Positions 43,242-51,515 of a stretch of 64,000 nt of DNA are shown piece by piece. The notes under the pieces were generated by a model. The model was given only the letters and a program-made list of their open reading frames with translations, was not told where the DNA came from and made no database searches. Within the stretch, counting starts at the first letter, position 1. The number at the start of each line of letters is the position of its first letter. Made by a program: the position numbers and the translations under genes. This DNA comes from Novispirillum itersonii. GTDB taxonomy: Bacteria; Pseudomonadota; Alphaproteobacteria; Rhodospirillales; Rhodospirillaceae. Location of the stretch: contig NZ_JACIIX010000002.1 of the NCBI RefSeq assembly GCF_014205675.1, forward strand, positions 265,970 to 329,969, given 5' to 3'.

Positions 43242-44660
43242 CTAACCGGTCTGGTGTGTGTGTGTGGATCCGGAACCGGTCAGAGTTTTGAGTGTGGTCA
43301 CAATCGTAGCCATACGCATGCCAAGCGACCCTTTGACCATCACCACGTCGCCGTCGGAAAGGTGCGAACCGATCCATGCGGCGAGTGCGGAGCTGTCGGC
43401 GGCGTGCTCAGCACGGACCGCTGACGGCAACGCATTGTGCAGGTTGGTCATCAGGGGGCCAGCGGTATAGACCCGCTCGATCCCGGATGCCACAACTTCC
43501 TGCGCCAGACCGGCATGCAGGGCCGGGCCATCCGGCCCCAGTTCCCGCATATCGCCGAGAATGGCGATCCGGCGGCCTCCCGGGCCTGCGGTCTGTGCCC
43601 CAAGGGTGCGCAGGGCGGCGGTGACGGATGCCGGGTTGGCGTTATAGCTTTCATCAATCAGGGTAAAGACCCCGCCGGACGGCAGGGGATGGCTGCTGCG
43701 TGCGCCCCGGCCCTTCGGCGGCCCGACCTCGCGCATGGCCTGTGCCGCCTGCGTCAGATCCAGCCTGAGAGCCTCAATCAGGGCCATCACCGCCAGCGAG
43801 TTGCTGGCCCAGTGCTGACCGGCGGCACCGACCGTATACGGCACCGCGCGCCCGTCGATTCGGGCTGAGACGGTGGTGTGGTCGGCGGCGATGGTCACCG
43901 ACTCCATCCGCACATCGGCCTCCGGATCGGCCCCGAAGGTGCGCACCGGCAGGCCAAGGGTCTGCGCCCGCTCTTTCAGACGGCTGAAATACTCATTATC
44001 GCGCGGCAGGATGGCAATACCGCCGGGCTGAACACCTTCCAGCATCTCGGCCTTGGCATCGGCGATTTCGGCGATGGAGTTGAAAAACTCCAGATGCGCC
44101 CCGGCAACCCAGGTGATGATGCCGTGATGGGGGCGGGCGATGGCGGTCAGGGCCCGCAGTTCCCCGGCGTGGTTCATCCCCATCTCGATGATGGCGTAAC
44201 GGGCATCCTGCGGCATCCGGGCCAGCGTCAGCGGTACACCCCAGTGATTGTTGAAGCTGCCGACAGCGGCATGGGTCGGGGCAAAGGTGCCCAGCACATG
44301 GGCCAGCGCTTCCTTGGTGGAGGTTTTGCCGACGCTGCCGGTCACGCCGATCACGGTGCCGGTAAAACGGTCGCGTCCGGCCCGGCCAAGGGCGGTCAGG
44401 GCGTCCAGCGTATCGGCGCAGACAATCAGGCGGGCCGGGTCAACCCCGTCCGGGATCCGGTGGACCAACGCCCCGACCGCCCCGGCGGCAAGGGCGGCGG
44501 CGACATGGTCGTGGCCATCATGGCTGGGCCCGGCAAGGGCGATGAACAGATCCCCGACGGCAACCGTGCGGCTGTCAATCGACAGACCGTGGACGGCGAT
44601 GTCGGACGGGCAGGTCCCGGAGACCGCGTCGGCAATGGTGCGGGTTGTCCACAGGCTCAT
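43242..44660 (-). CDS. murF: UDP-N-acetylmuramoyl-tripeptide--D-alanyl-D-alanine ligase
   Basis: MurF adds D-Ala-D-Ala to complete the pentapeptide. The 472-residue protein has the N-terminal substrate domain (SIDSRTVAVGDLFIALAGP), the ATP loop VIGVTGSVGKTSTKEALAHV and AVGSFNNHWGVPLTLARMP. YAIIEMGMNHAGELRALTAI follows, then the C-terminal LIDESYNANPASVTAALRTL. The last residues GSGSTHTHQTG are encoded by a GT dinucleotide run (43254-43266), so the tail length may vary between strains. It overlaps murE by four bases. Confidence 0.96.
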   Translation of the reverse strand: MSLWTTRTIADAVSGTCPSDIAVHGLSIDSRTVAVGDLFIALAGPSHDGHDHVAAALAAGAVGALVHRIPDGVDPARLIVCADTLDALTALGRAGRDRFTGTVIGVTGSVGKTSTKEALAHVLGTFAPTHAAVGSFNNHWGVPLTLARMPQDARYAIIEMGMNHAGELRALTAIARPHHGIITWVAGAHLEFFNSIAEIADAKAEMLEGVQPGGIAILPRDNEYFSRLKERAQTLGLPVRTFGADPEADVRMESVTIAADHTTVSARIDGRAVPYTVGAAGQHWASNSLAVMALIEALRLDLTQAAQAMREVGPPKGRGARSSHPLPSGGVFTLIDESYNANPASVTAALRTLGAQTAGPGGRRIAILGDMRELGPDGPALHAGLAQEVVASGIERVYTAGPLMTNLHNALPSAVRAEHAADSSALAAWIGSHLSDGDVVMVKGSLGMRMATIVTTLKTLTGSGSTHTHQTG

Positions 44661-46120
44661 TCCGGACCCTCCATCTGGTTCAGGGCATCGCGGGCGACCA
44701 GACGGTCGTCGAAGGGCAGGGTGACGGTGCCGACGATCTGGCCGTCTTCATGGCCTTTTCCGGCAATCACCAGCACATCCCCCTCCTGCAACATGTCTAC
44801 GGCGGCAAAGATGGCGGCGCGGCGGTCCCCGATCTCAATGGCATCCGGGCATCCGGGGCGGGCGGCGGCGCGGATCGTCGCCGGATCCTCGCTGCGCGGG
44901 TTGTCATCGGTCAGGATCTGCACATCGGCGTAGCGGGCGGCGGCTTCGCCCATCAGCGGGCGCTTGCCGGGGTCGCGGTCACCGCCGCAGCCGAAGACGA
45001 CGATCACCCGGCCGCTGGCATGCGGGCGCACGGCGGTCAGCACGTTGATCAGGCTGTCCGGGGTGTGGGAATAGTCAACATAGACCGAGGCCCCGTTACG
45101 GCGCTGCCCGGCCTTTTCGAGGCGTCCGGGCACGCCGGTCAGGTGGTTCAGGGCGTCCACCGCCGCCGCAGGGGCACCGCCGGTGGCCAGCACCAGCCCC
45201 AGCGCGGTCAGGGCGTTCATCGCCTGAAATTCACCGACCAGCGGCAGATCGACGGTGTGGGTGACCCCCATCACTTCCAGCGACAGGGTCTGTCCGCCGG
45301 TATGGATCGACCGGTCTGTCAGGCGCAGGGTGGTGCCGTTGCGTCCGAAGCTCCATACCCGGCGTCCGGCCTCTTCGGTCAGGCGCTTCAGGGTCGGAAA
45401 TTCCGGAATATCCGCATTCAGGACGGCAATGCCCCCGGCTTTCAGCACCCGGGTGAACAGTCCGGCCTTGGCAGCGAAATAGGCCTCCACCGTTTTGTGG
45501 TAGTCTAGATGGTCGCGGGTCAGGTTGGTGAAGGCGGCGGCCTCCACCGGCACCGCATCCAGCCGGAACTGGTCCAGCCCGTGGCTGGACGCTTCCATAC
45601 AGGTATAGGCGCAGCCCTGTCCGGCGGCTTCCGCCAGATAGCGATGCAGGGTGACGGGGTCGGGCGTGGTCAGGCCTTCATAGGTCTCGAAATCCGGGCC
45701 GGTCAGGCCAAGGGTGCCGATGCTGGCGGCCCGCTGGCCCAGCTGCCCCCAGATCTGCCGGAAGAAAACGGCGGTGGAGGTTTTGCCGTTGGTGCCGGTG
45801 ACGGCGGCAATATGGGCGGGCATGGCGCTGTGGAAGGCGGCGGCCATCCATGCCAGCGCCAGACGCGGTTCCGCCGAACGGATCACCGGAACCGGCGCTT
45901 CTCCGTCCCAGTCGGCTTTGACCAGCAGGGCAGAGGCCCCGGCGGCAAGCGCGGCGGGGATATAGCTGTGACCATCCATCTTCACCCCGGGCAGGGCGGC
46001 AAACAGGGTGCCGGGGCGCACGGCCCGGGAGTCGGCGGTCAGGGCTGAAATGGCGGTCCCGGCATCCCCTGTCAGGATACCGGGAAAGGCCGGGGCGGTG
46101 ATCAGATCAGCGAGGCGCAT
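44657..46120 (-). CDS. murE: UDP-MurNAc-tripeptide synthetase (meso-diaminopimelate adding)
   Basis: MurE adds meso-diaminopimelate to UDP-MurNAc-L-Ala-D-Glu. The 487-residue ligase has ISALTADSRAVRPGTLFAAL and the ATP loop AVTGTNGKTSTAVFFRQIW. The carbamylated-lysine region is around MEASSHGLDQFRLDAV. The signature DDNPRSEDPATI marks diaminopimelate rather than lysine specificity. The ATG at 46120 overlaps the ftsI end by 14 bases and gives a standard N-terminus. An upstream in-frame start would add 28 residues of no family similarity. Confidence 0.95.
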   Translation of the reverse strand: MRLADLITAPAFPGILTGDAGTAISALTADSRAVRPGTLFAALPGVKMDGHSYIPAALAAGASALLVKADWDGEAPVPVIRSAEPRLALAWMAAAFHSAMPAHIAAVTGTNGKTSTAVFFRQIWGQLGQRAASIGTLGLTGPDFETYEGLTTPDPVTLHRYLAEAAGQGCAYTCMEASSHGLDQFRLDAVPVEAAAFTNLTRDHLDYHKTVEAYFAAKAGLFTRVLKAGGIAVLNADIPEFPTLKRLTEEAGRRVWSFGRNGTTLRLTDRSIHTGGQTLSLEVMGVTHTVDLPLVGEFQAMNALTALGLVLATGGAPAAAVDALNHLTGVPGRLEKAGQRRNGASVYVDYSHTPDSLINVLTAVRPHASGRVIVVFGCGGDRDPGKRPLMGEAAARYADVQILTDDNPRSEDPATIRAAARPGCPDAIEIGDRRAAIFAAVDMLQEGDVLVIAGKGHEDGQIVGTVTLPFDDRLVARDALNQMEGPE

Positions 46121-47975
46121 TGGTCTCTCCCGTTGGCCGGGGCGGAGCAGGCGGGCGGGGCTTGTTGTAAGAGGCCGGAACCACCGAGGCCACCGCCGCC
46201 GCAACGCGGGACGTCAGGCTGACCGACTGCGCACCGGCCCCGCCCTTGGGCAGGTCATCAACGCTGGTCGGCTGTACGCCGAGGATCGGCCCGATCTCGG
46301 CGATCAGCGCCCCGGCGGTCGGGGCGGCGTTCCAGCCGGAGGTGGCAAAGCCATAGGTGGACTTCAGCGGCTTCGGCTCATCCAGCGAGACGATCACCAG
46401 ATACTTCGGGTCGCTGATCGGGAAGGCCCCGGCGAAGGTGGTCAGCAGGCGCTTGGTGTCATAGCCCCCGGCGGCGGCCTTATCGGCGGTGCCGGTCTTG
46501 CCGCCGACCTCATAGCCGGGCACATCGGCCTTGCGGGCGGTGCCGTCAGTCACCACCATCCGCATCAGCTTGCGGACCGTGGCCGAGGTTTCCTCGCGGA
46601 TCACCCGCTTGCCATCCTGCACATTGCCGAGCAGCAGGGTCGGCTGGCGCAGCACGCCGCCGTTGACCATGGCGGACAGCCCCTTGGCCAGATGCACCGG
46701 GGTGACGGCAATGCCGTGACCGTAGGAAATCGTCATGGTGGCGATTTCCTTCCAGTTCTGCACCGGCGGCACCAGCGGGAAGCCGTTTTCCGGCACCTCG
46801 ATCTTGGCGCTTTCCAGCAGCCCGATCTCGCCGAGGAACTTGCGCTGGGCGGTCGGCCCCATCTGCACCGCCATCCGCGCCGAGCCGATGTTGGACGATT
46901 TGATCAGGATTTCGCCGACGTTCAGGTTATAGCGCGCCGGGTGGTCGTCGTTGATGGTGAAGCGGGCAATCTTCAGCGGGCTGGTGGTGTCATAGACATC
47001 GGTGGCCCGGATCTGGCCGGATTCCAGCGCCATCGCGGTGTTGAACACCTTGAAGGTCGAGCCCATTTCGTACACGCCGAGCGTGGCGCGGTTGAAGCGG
47101 GTGTTGGGGTCGGAGTTGCCGAAGGATTCCGGGTCAAAGTCCGGCAGGGAGACCATCGAGATGATTTCCCCGGTCCGCACGTCCAGCACCAGCCCCATGG
47201 CCCCGATCGCCTGAAACGTCTCGACGGCCTTCATCAGGGTGCTGCGGACGGCAAACTGCACGCGGGCATCAATCGACAGCCGCAGCGGGTCGGGATTCTG
47301 CTTCAGGCGCTGGTCAAAACTCAGTTCCAGACCGCCGATCCCGTTGTTTTCCGGGTCGGTGGCACCCAGCACATGGCTGAGCAGGGGCCCTTGCAGATAG
47401 GCCCGCCGTTCGGAGTTCTCAAAGAACACCCCGGGCACGCCCTCGGCGTTGACGGCGGCCTGTTCCTTCGGGGTCAGGTTGCGGTCAAGATAAACGAACC
47501 GCTTGCCGGAACTGAGTTTGGTCAGAACGTCATGGCGGTTCAGGTGCGGCAGGGCGGAAACCAGTTTGTCCGCCCCTTCGGCGGGGTCAATCACCTTGGT
47601 GCTGTCAACATACAGGTTGACCGTCGGCAGGTTGGTGGCCAGCACCACGCCGTTGCGGTCAACGATATCGGCCCGCCGGGGCTTGACCTCGGTGGTGGCG
47701 GCGATCCGTTCGGCAATCGGGCGGTCTTCCGCCTTCAGGACCATCACATCAATCAGGCGGATGGCAACGGCGGCATAGGCCAGCACAAAAAGCCCGCCGG
47801 TGACAATCAGGCGGGCGCGGCCGGTTTCCAGCGATTTGTGGGCAGCCCCGGCCTGAACGGCCTTCTGGGATGCCTTGCTGTGGCTTGCCGTGGCCCCGGG
47901 CGTCCGCAGGGAGCGGATCTCCTCGCCGGGGTAGAAAAACGTATTCGGCTTACGGCGCAGGAAGGAGAACATCAC
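46107..47975 (-). CDS. ftsI: Septal peptidoglycan transpeptidase FtsI (PBP3)
   Basis: FtsI is the class B penicillin-binding protein that cross-links septal peptidoglycan with FtsW. The 622-residue protein has a cytoplasmic tail and one membrane helix (RLIVTGGLFVLAYAAVAIRL). The pedestal domain contains RGDIVDRNGVVLA-like sequence (here RADIVDRNGVVLATNLPT). The transpeptidase domain has the active-site motifs S-T-F-K in YEMGSTFKVFNT, S-S-N in IKSSNIGSARMA and K-T-G in VGGKTGTADKA. A Pro-rich tail follows. It overlaps ftsL by four bases and murE by 14. The C-terminal Pro/Arg extension is longer than in E. coli. Confidence 0.96.
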   Translation of the reverse strand: MMFSFLRRKPNTFFYPGEEIRSLRTPGATASHSKASQKAVQAGAAHKSLETGRARLIVTGGLFVLAYAAVAIRLIDVMVLKAEDRPIAERIAATTEVKPRRADIVDRNGVVLATNLPTVNLYVDSTKVIDPAEGADKLVSALPHLNRHDVLTKLSSGKRFVYLDRNLTPKEQAAVNAEGVPGVFFENSERRAYLQGPLLSHVLGATDPENNGIGGLELSFDQRLKQNPDPLRLSIDARVQFAVRSTLMKAVETFQAIGAMGLVLDVRTGEIISMVSLPDFDPESFGNSDPNTRFNRATLGVYEMGSTFKVFNTAMALESGQIRATDVYDTTSPLKIARFTINDDHPARYNLNVGEILIKSSNIGSARMAVQMGPTAQRKFLGEIGLLESAKIEVPENGFPLVPPVQNWKEIATMTISYGHGIAVTPVHLAKGLSAMVNGGVLRQPTLLLGNVQDGKRVIREETSATVRKLMRMVVTDGTARKADVPGYEVGGKTGTADKAAAGGYDTKRLLTTFAGAFPISDPKYLVIVSLDEPKPLKSTYGFATSGWNAAPTAGALIAEIGPILGVQPTSVDDLPKGGAGAQSVSLTSRVAAAVASVVPASYNKPRPPAPPRPTGETNAPR

Positions 47976-48364
47976 TGATCCCCTTCCAGACTCGCCAGCT
48001 CCGCCTGCGGGTCAGCGGATGCGGACCGCGGACGGGGTTTCCCGGGGGCCGGGGTCTGGGGAGCACGGGCGACCATGGTCCCGGTTTTGCCGCGCATCGG
48101 CAGGTCGGCCAGCGCGACAATGGTGTCGGCATCCAGCGGTTCCATCGACAGCAGACGGCGGCTCTGCTCCGACAGCCGGACCGGCGTGTTCAGATAGGCC
48201 CATTCCGCCTCAAGGACGCGGATCGCCTCCCGGTCCTGCCGGGTGGCGCGGTTGACCTTGGCCAGCGTGTCTTCCAGCGTCTGGACCTGCATTTTCATCA
48301 GAAACATGGCGGTGCTGACCAGCAGCACCAGAATGCCCCATAGAATGGTCGTTCCACGGATCAT
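47972..48364 (-). CDS. ftsL: Cell division protein FtsL
   Basis: FtsL is a small bitopic protein that forms a complex with FtsB and FtsQ and activates FtsWI. The 130-residue protein has one N-terminal membrane helix (TTILWGILVLLVSTAMFLMK). A heptad-rich coiled coil (about 25-70: VQTLEDTLAKVNRATRQDRE) and a poorly conserved tail follow. Sequence similarity in the family is low, so the call rests on topology plus position between rsmH and ftsI. The segment LEAEWAYLNTPVRLSEQSRR matches alphaproteobacterial FtsL. Four-base overlaps on both sides. Confidence 0.88.
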   Translation of the reverse strand: MIRGTTILWGILVLLVSTAMFLMKMQVQTLEDTLAKVNRATRQDREAIRVLEAEWAYLNTPVRLSEQSRRLLSMEPLDADTIVALADLPMRGKTGTMVARAPQTPAPGKPRPRSASADPQAELASLEGDQ

Positions 48365-49365
48365 GACGGCTCTCCCCGCCGGTGTCCGGCGTGTGCGGCA
48401 GCATGGATCAGGGAGTCAGTGCCCCGGGCCGGGGCCTCGGTGCGTTCCGCCACCCGCAGGCGGGATGACCGGGCGCGGGGGTTGCGCCGGCATTCCTCAT
48501 CCCCCGGCCGGATCGCCTTTTTGGCGACCAGCCGGAAGGTGGCGGGGGGCAGGATTTTTTCTCCCGGCAGGGGCCGGGATTTCATTTCGGCGGTGCGATC
48601 GGCGAGGAAGGTTTTCACCTCCCGGTCTTCCAGTGAATGGAAAGACACCACCGCCAATCGTCCGCCGGGGCGCAACAACGCTTCTGCTCCGGTTAAGCCG
48701 CGTTGAAGTTCCCCGATCTCGTCGTTCACAAAAATCCGCAGGCCCTGAAAGGTCCGGGTGGCCGGATCAATTCCGTCATGGCTCTTCTTCGGCACCACCC
48801 GCCGCACGATCTCGGCCAGACGGCTGGTGGTCTCAATCGGGCCATTGACCCGGCGGTCTTCAGCAATGGCACGGGCAATGCGGCGGGACAGCCGTTCTTC
48901 CCCGTACTGGTAAATAATGTCGGCGAGGTCGCTTTCCTCGGTCTCGTTCACCACATCGGCGGCGCTGCGCCCGGCCTGTTCCATCCGCATGTCCAGCGGA
49001 CCGGCTTTCATGAACGAGAAACCACGGGCGGCAGTGTCGATCTGCATCGACGACACGCCGACATCCAGCGTCACGCCATCCACCGGGCCCAGCCCGGCGG
49101 CGTCAATCAGGGCCTGCATGTCGCCGAAGCGGCCGGGCAGGAAGAACAGGCGGCCCGGAAACAGGGCGGACAGGGCTTCGGCACGCGGGCGGGCGTCGGG
49201 GTCGCGGTCGATGGCGATCACGCGGGTGTCGGCGGCAGCCTCCAGAATGGCACGGGTATAGCCACCGGCGCCGAAGGTGCCATCGACATAGGTCCCGCCG
49301 GGGGCGACGGCAAGGGCGTCAAGCACTTCGGTCAGAAGGACGGGAATGTGCGGGGCGTCGGTCAT
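48361..49365 (-). CDS. rsmH: 16S rRNA m4C1402 methyltransferase
   Basis: RsmH (MraW) N4-methylates C1402 of 16S rRNA with SAM. The 334-residue protein has HIPVLLTEVLDALAV at the N-terminus, the SAM motif YVDGTFGAGGYTRAILEAA, VTLDVGVSSMQIDTAARGFS and the conserved RTFQGLRIFVNDEIGELQRG. The C-terminal LAVVSFHSLEDREVKTFL precedes a basic tail. The ATG overlaps the mraZ stop as TGATG. mraZ-rsmH-ftsL-ftsI is the standard head of the dcw cluster. Confidence 0.96.
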   Translation of the reverse strand: MTDAPHIPVLLTEVLDALAVAPGGTYVDGTFGAGGYTRAILEAAADTRVIAIDRDPDARPRAEALSALFPGRLFFLPGRFGDMQALIDAAGLGPVDGVTLDVGVSSMQIDTAARGFSFMKAGPLDMRMEQAGRSAADVVNETEESDLADIIYQYGEERLSRRIARAIAEDRRVNGPIETTSRLAEIVRRVVPKKSHDGIDPATRTFQGLRIFVNDEIGELQRGLTGAEALLRPGGRLAVVSFHSLEDREVKTFLADRTAEMKSRPLPGEKILPPATFRLVAKKAIRPGDEECRRNPRARSSRLRVAERTEAPARGTDSLIHAAAHAGHRRGEPS

Positions 49366-49820
49366 CAGGCACCCCCTTCCAGCTTCAGGGTCGGGCGCTG
49401 GGCGGAGGCCCGGCGCATGCTGTCGGCAAGGGCGGCGCGCTGGGCTTCGGGTTCCCAGATCTGAAAGGTGCGGCCACGGCCGACAAAGGCGGCACTGTCG
49501 GAGATGCCGGAGTGGGCGATGAAATCTTCGGGCAGCATGATCCGGCCTTCGGTATCGAAGGACAGCTGACGGGCGGCGGCGAAAATCAGTTGGGTCATGT
49601 CATCCTGCTCGACTGAGAACATATCGAGCCGGTCCAGACTCTCTGCCATTTTCTCCAGCCGTTCCATATCCATCCCCTCAAGGCAGGGATGGGTGAACGA
49701 CGGGAAGCAGACGATCCCGGCAAACGACTGTGATGCAAGGGCCGCACGCCATTGGGCAGGGACGGAGACCCGTCCCTTGCGGTCAACCTTGTTCACGATG
49801 GTCGAAACGAAAAGCGCCAT
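49365..49820 (-). CDS. mraZ: Transcriptional regulator MraZ
   Basis: MraZ is an AbrB-fold DNA-binding protein that controls its own dcw operon. The 151-residue protein has two SpoVT/AbrB half-domains: VNKVDRKGRVSVPAQWRAAL at the N-terminus and LSFDTEGRIMLPEDFIAHSG in the second half, each with the DxxGR motif. ATG 49820 is chosen because the first half-domain begins at once; the reading frame remains open upstream through the promoter region but has no start signal. It is the first gene of the division cluster. Confidence 0.95.
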   Translation of the reverse strand: MALFVSTIVNKVDRKGRVSVPAQWRAALASQSFAGIVCFPSFTHPCLEGMDMERLEKMAESLDRLDMFSVEQDDMTQLIFAAARQLSFDTEGRIMLPEDFIAHSGISDSAAFVGRGRTFQIWEPEAQRAALADSMRRASAQRPTLKLEGGA

Positions 49821-49947
49821 CGCTTTACCGTCTGCCTCTCGTCCTGAAAATGACGGATATGGACCCGCCGACTGCCCACTGCGGGGGGACAGATGCCCAT
49901 CCGGTTTTTCGGCGCCCCGTGCTTCGCTGAAAAATCGGGTTTTGCTG

Positions 49948-49972
49948 GGTCTCTGTGGGTTCCCCTTGGTAC
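49948..49972. promoter_or_regulatory. Candidate MraZ binding repeats
   Basis: TGGGT-N5-TGGGT-N5-TTGGT, three repeats with a 10-base period on the plus strand, matches the published MraZ-site form TGGGN repeated with five-base spacers. It lies immediately downstream of the predicted mraZ transcription start. A further set, TGGGA-N6-TGGGT-N5-TGGCA, is at 50076-50095. The repeats read opposite to mraZ transcription. Confidence 0.55.
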
Positions 49973-49979
49973 ACCATGG

Positions 49980-50008
49980 TATGTCATGGGATGGGATGGG
50001 AGTCAACG
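49980..50008 (-). promoter_or_regulatory. Predicted promoter of mraZ and the dcw cluster
   Basis: On the minus strand TTGACT (50008-50003) and CATACC (49985-49980) are 17 bases apart, giving a start near 49973. Three contiguous TGGGA units (49989-50003, plus strand) fill the spacer. Confidence 0.5.
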
Positions 50009-50130
50009 ACGCCAGCCGGAGCGCTGATGGGAAAGCTGAGCAAATCCCGGCTCTTGGGGCGATTGCTTAAGGTTGTGGGAAGCCTGTGGGTTTCTCTGGC
50101 AAGTCATTGGTGCGGTGCCGAAAAGTATAC

Positions 50131-50139
50131 TTATCCACA
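50131..50139 (+). promoter_or_regulatory. Perfect DnaA box
   Basis: TTATCCACA is an exact match to the strong DnaA consensus. A poor second match (TGTGGATTT, opposite strand) is at 50194-50202. Too few boxes are seen to call an origin. Confidence 0.55.
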
Positions 50140-50157
50140 GGAGGGGATGGATTAAAT

Positions 50158-50172
50158 GTTCTTTTTATGTTC
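50158..50172. promoter_or_regulatory. LexA (SOS) box 1
   Basis: GTTC-TTTTTAT-GTTC is a perfect match to the alphaproteobacterial LexA site, GTTC direct repeats separated by seven bases. Confidence 0.7.
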
Positions 50173-50190
50173 TTAATCCTATAGGATTAA
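50173..50190. promoter_or_regulatory. Perfect 18-base palindrome
   Basis: TTAATCCTA directly followed by TAGGATTAA, abutting LexA box 1. The binding protein is unknown. Confidence 0.5.
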
Positions 50191-50205
50191 TCCTGTGGAT
50201 TTATT

Positions 50206-50233
50206 TTGGGATTCCGGGGCGGCTGAGTATTTT
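50206..50233 (+). promoter_or_regulatory. Plus-strand promoter abutting LexA box 2
   Basis: TTGGGA, 16 bases, then TATTTT; LexA box 2 begins at the next base and would cover the transcription start, a standard repression geometry. Confidence 0.45.
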
Positions 50234-50248
50234 GAACAGAAAGTGAAC
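50234..50248. promoter_or_regulatory. LexA (SOS) box 2
   Basis: GAAC-AGAAAGT-GAAC, which is GTTC-N7-GTTC on the minus strand, is a second perfect alphaproteobacterial LexA site 76 bases from the first. Confidence 0.7.
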
Positions 50249-50433
50249 ATTATCACCTGCGGTCGAAAAGCACCGGCTCTGTCCCATACCGTCCCATCCG
50301 ACTCCCCTCTGGCTGCCATCCGGGCCAGCCCGTGATTCGGGAGTCACCGGTCACAGGAAATTCATGGCATGGTCATGTCCCTGACATCCTTGACGGATTA
50401 CAGTCGCCTACCCGTTTACTAGGAGTTTCTGAT

Positions 50434-51417
50434 ATGCGCGGTATGATGAAGGCGGCTGTGGTCGCCATGATGATTGCCGGAACCGGCACCCCCGCCAGCG
50501 CCGCTGATGCCTTTTCCTTCGTGGCGATCGGCGACATGCCCTATGGCAAGCCGGAGGAAGCCTATCCGCCGTATGAGCGGCTGATTGCGGCGATCAATGC
50601 CGCCAACCCGGATTTCACCGTCCATATCGGTGACATCAAAAGTGGATCGACGGTCTGTTCGGATGAGGAGTTCCGCAATCAGCTGGGATTTCTGAACAGC
50701 TTCAAAACCGCGCTGCTCTATACCCCCGGCGACAATGAATGGACGGACTGCCACCGCAAGAAGGCGGGCAGCATGGATCCGCTGGAGCGTCTGGACGCCC
50801 TGCGCCGTCTGTTCTTCACCAAGGCGGAGACGCTGGGCAAGGCTCCGCTGAAGGTGGAGCGGCAGGCCGATGTCTCCGCCCACAAGCAGATGGTCGAGAA
50901 TGCCCGCTTCACCCATAAGGGGGTGATGGTGGTGACCGCCCATGTGGTCGGCAGCAACAACAATTTTGAAGTGCGCGACCCGGCGGCGGTGGCGGAGTTC
51001 TTTGCCCGCGATGCCGCCAATGTGGAGTGGATCCGCTCCAGTTTCGCTAAAGCCAAGGCGGAGAACGCCCGGGTGCTGGTGCTGGCCATGCAGGCCAATC
51101 CGCTGGACAGCGATGTGAATGGCGAGACCCCGGGTCATTCCGGTTTCAATCGGACTCTGGATGCTTTTGCGGAAGAGGCGGCGGCCTTTGGCAAGCCGGT
51201 CCTGTTCATCCACGGGGATACCCATTACTTCCGCATCGATCACCCGTTCAAGACCCGCGATAAGGATAAGAAGGTGCTCGACAACGTCACCCGTCTGGAA
51301 GTGTATGGGGAAAAGCAGGTCCACGCGGTGAAGGTCAGCATTGATCCGGACAGCGAGGATACCTTCAGCTTCCGGCCCCTGTACGTGAAGGGGCAGCGGG
51401 ACTTTGTGAAGAACTGA
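50434..51417 (+). CDS. Periplasmic calcineurin-like metallophosphoesterase
   Basis: The 327-residue protein has a signal peptide (MRGMMKAAVVAMMIAGTGTP, cleavage near ASAA) and the metallophosphoesterase motifs in order: FVAIGDMPYG, FTVHIGDIKSG, YTPGDNEWTDC and, near the C-terminus, FIHGDTHYFR. These supply the aspartate, asparagine and histidine ligands of a two-metal centre. The substrate is unknown. AGGAG lies nine bases before the ATG. The gene is divergent from mraZ, and the upstream LexA box overlapping a promoter suggests DNA-damage control, which would be unusual for such an enzyme. A perfect terminator follows. Confidence 0.85.
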   Translation: MRGMMKAAVVAMMIAGTGTPASAADAFSFVAIGDMPYGKPEEAYPPYERLIAAINAANPDFTVHIGDIKSGSTVCSDEEFRNQLGFLNSFKTALLYTPGDNEWTDCHRKKAGSMDPLERLDALRRLFFTKAETLGKAPLKVERQADVSAHKQMVENARFTHKGVMVVTAHVVGSNNNFEVRDPAAVAEFFARDAANVEWIRSSFAKAKAENARVLVLAMQANPLDSDVNGETPGHSGFNRTLDAFAEEAAAFGKPVLFIHGDTHYFRIDHPFKTRDKDKKVLDNVTRLEVYGEKQVHAVKVSIDPDSEDTFSFRPLYVKGQRDFVKN

Positions 51418-51448
51418 TCCATCCCCGCCGGGGCTGAGAGACGAAACG

Positions 51449-51478
51449 ATAACGCCCGGAGGGATCTCCGGGCGTTAT
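51449..51478. terminator. Terminator between convergent genes
   Basis: ATAACGCCCGGAG pairs perfectly with CTCCGGGCGTTAT around a GGAT loop; CTTTTC follows on the plus side. It serves the phosphoesterase gene and possibly the convergent regulator. Confidence 0.85.
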
Positions 51479-51515
51479 GGCTTTTCGGGCGGAAGGGCAG
51501 GGGTGGGACTGAGGC

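Larger units (their letters stand above)
49821..50433. other. Divergent control region between mraZ and the phosphoesterase gene
   Basis: This is 613 bases without a credible protein gene, unusually dense in regulatory signals: a minus-strand promoter for mraZ, TGGGN repeats, a DnaA box, a perfect 18-base palindrome, two LexA boxes and a plus-strand promoter. Individual sites are listed separately. Confidence 0.8.

Noticed and set aside
50131-50250. A chromosomal or plasmid origin near the DnaA box
   Set aside because: Only one strong box, no iterons, and no replication gene in the vicinity.
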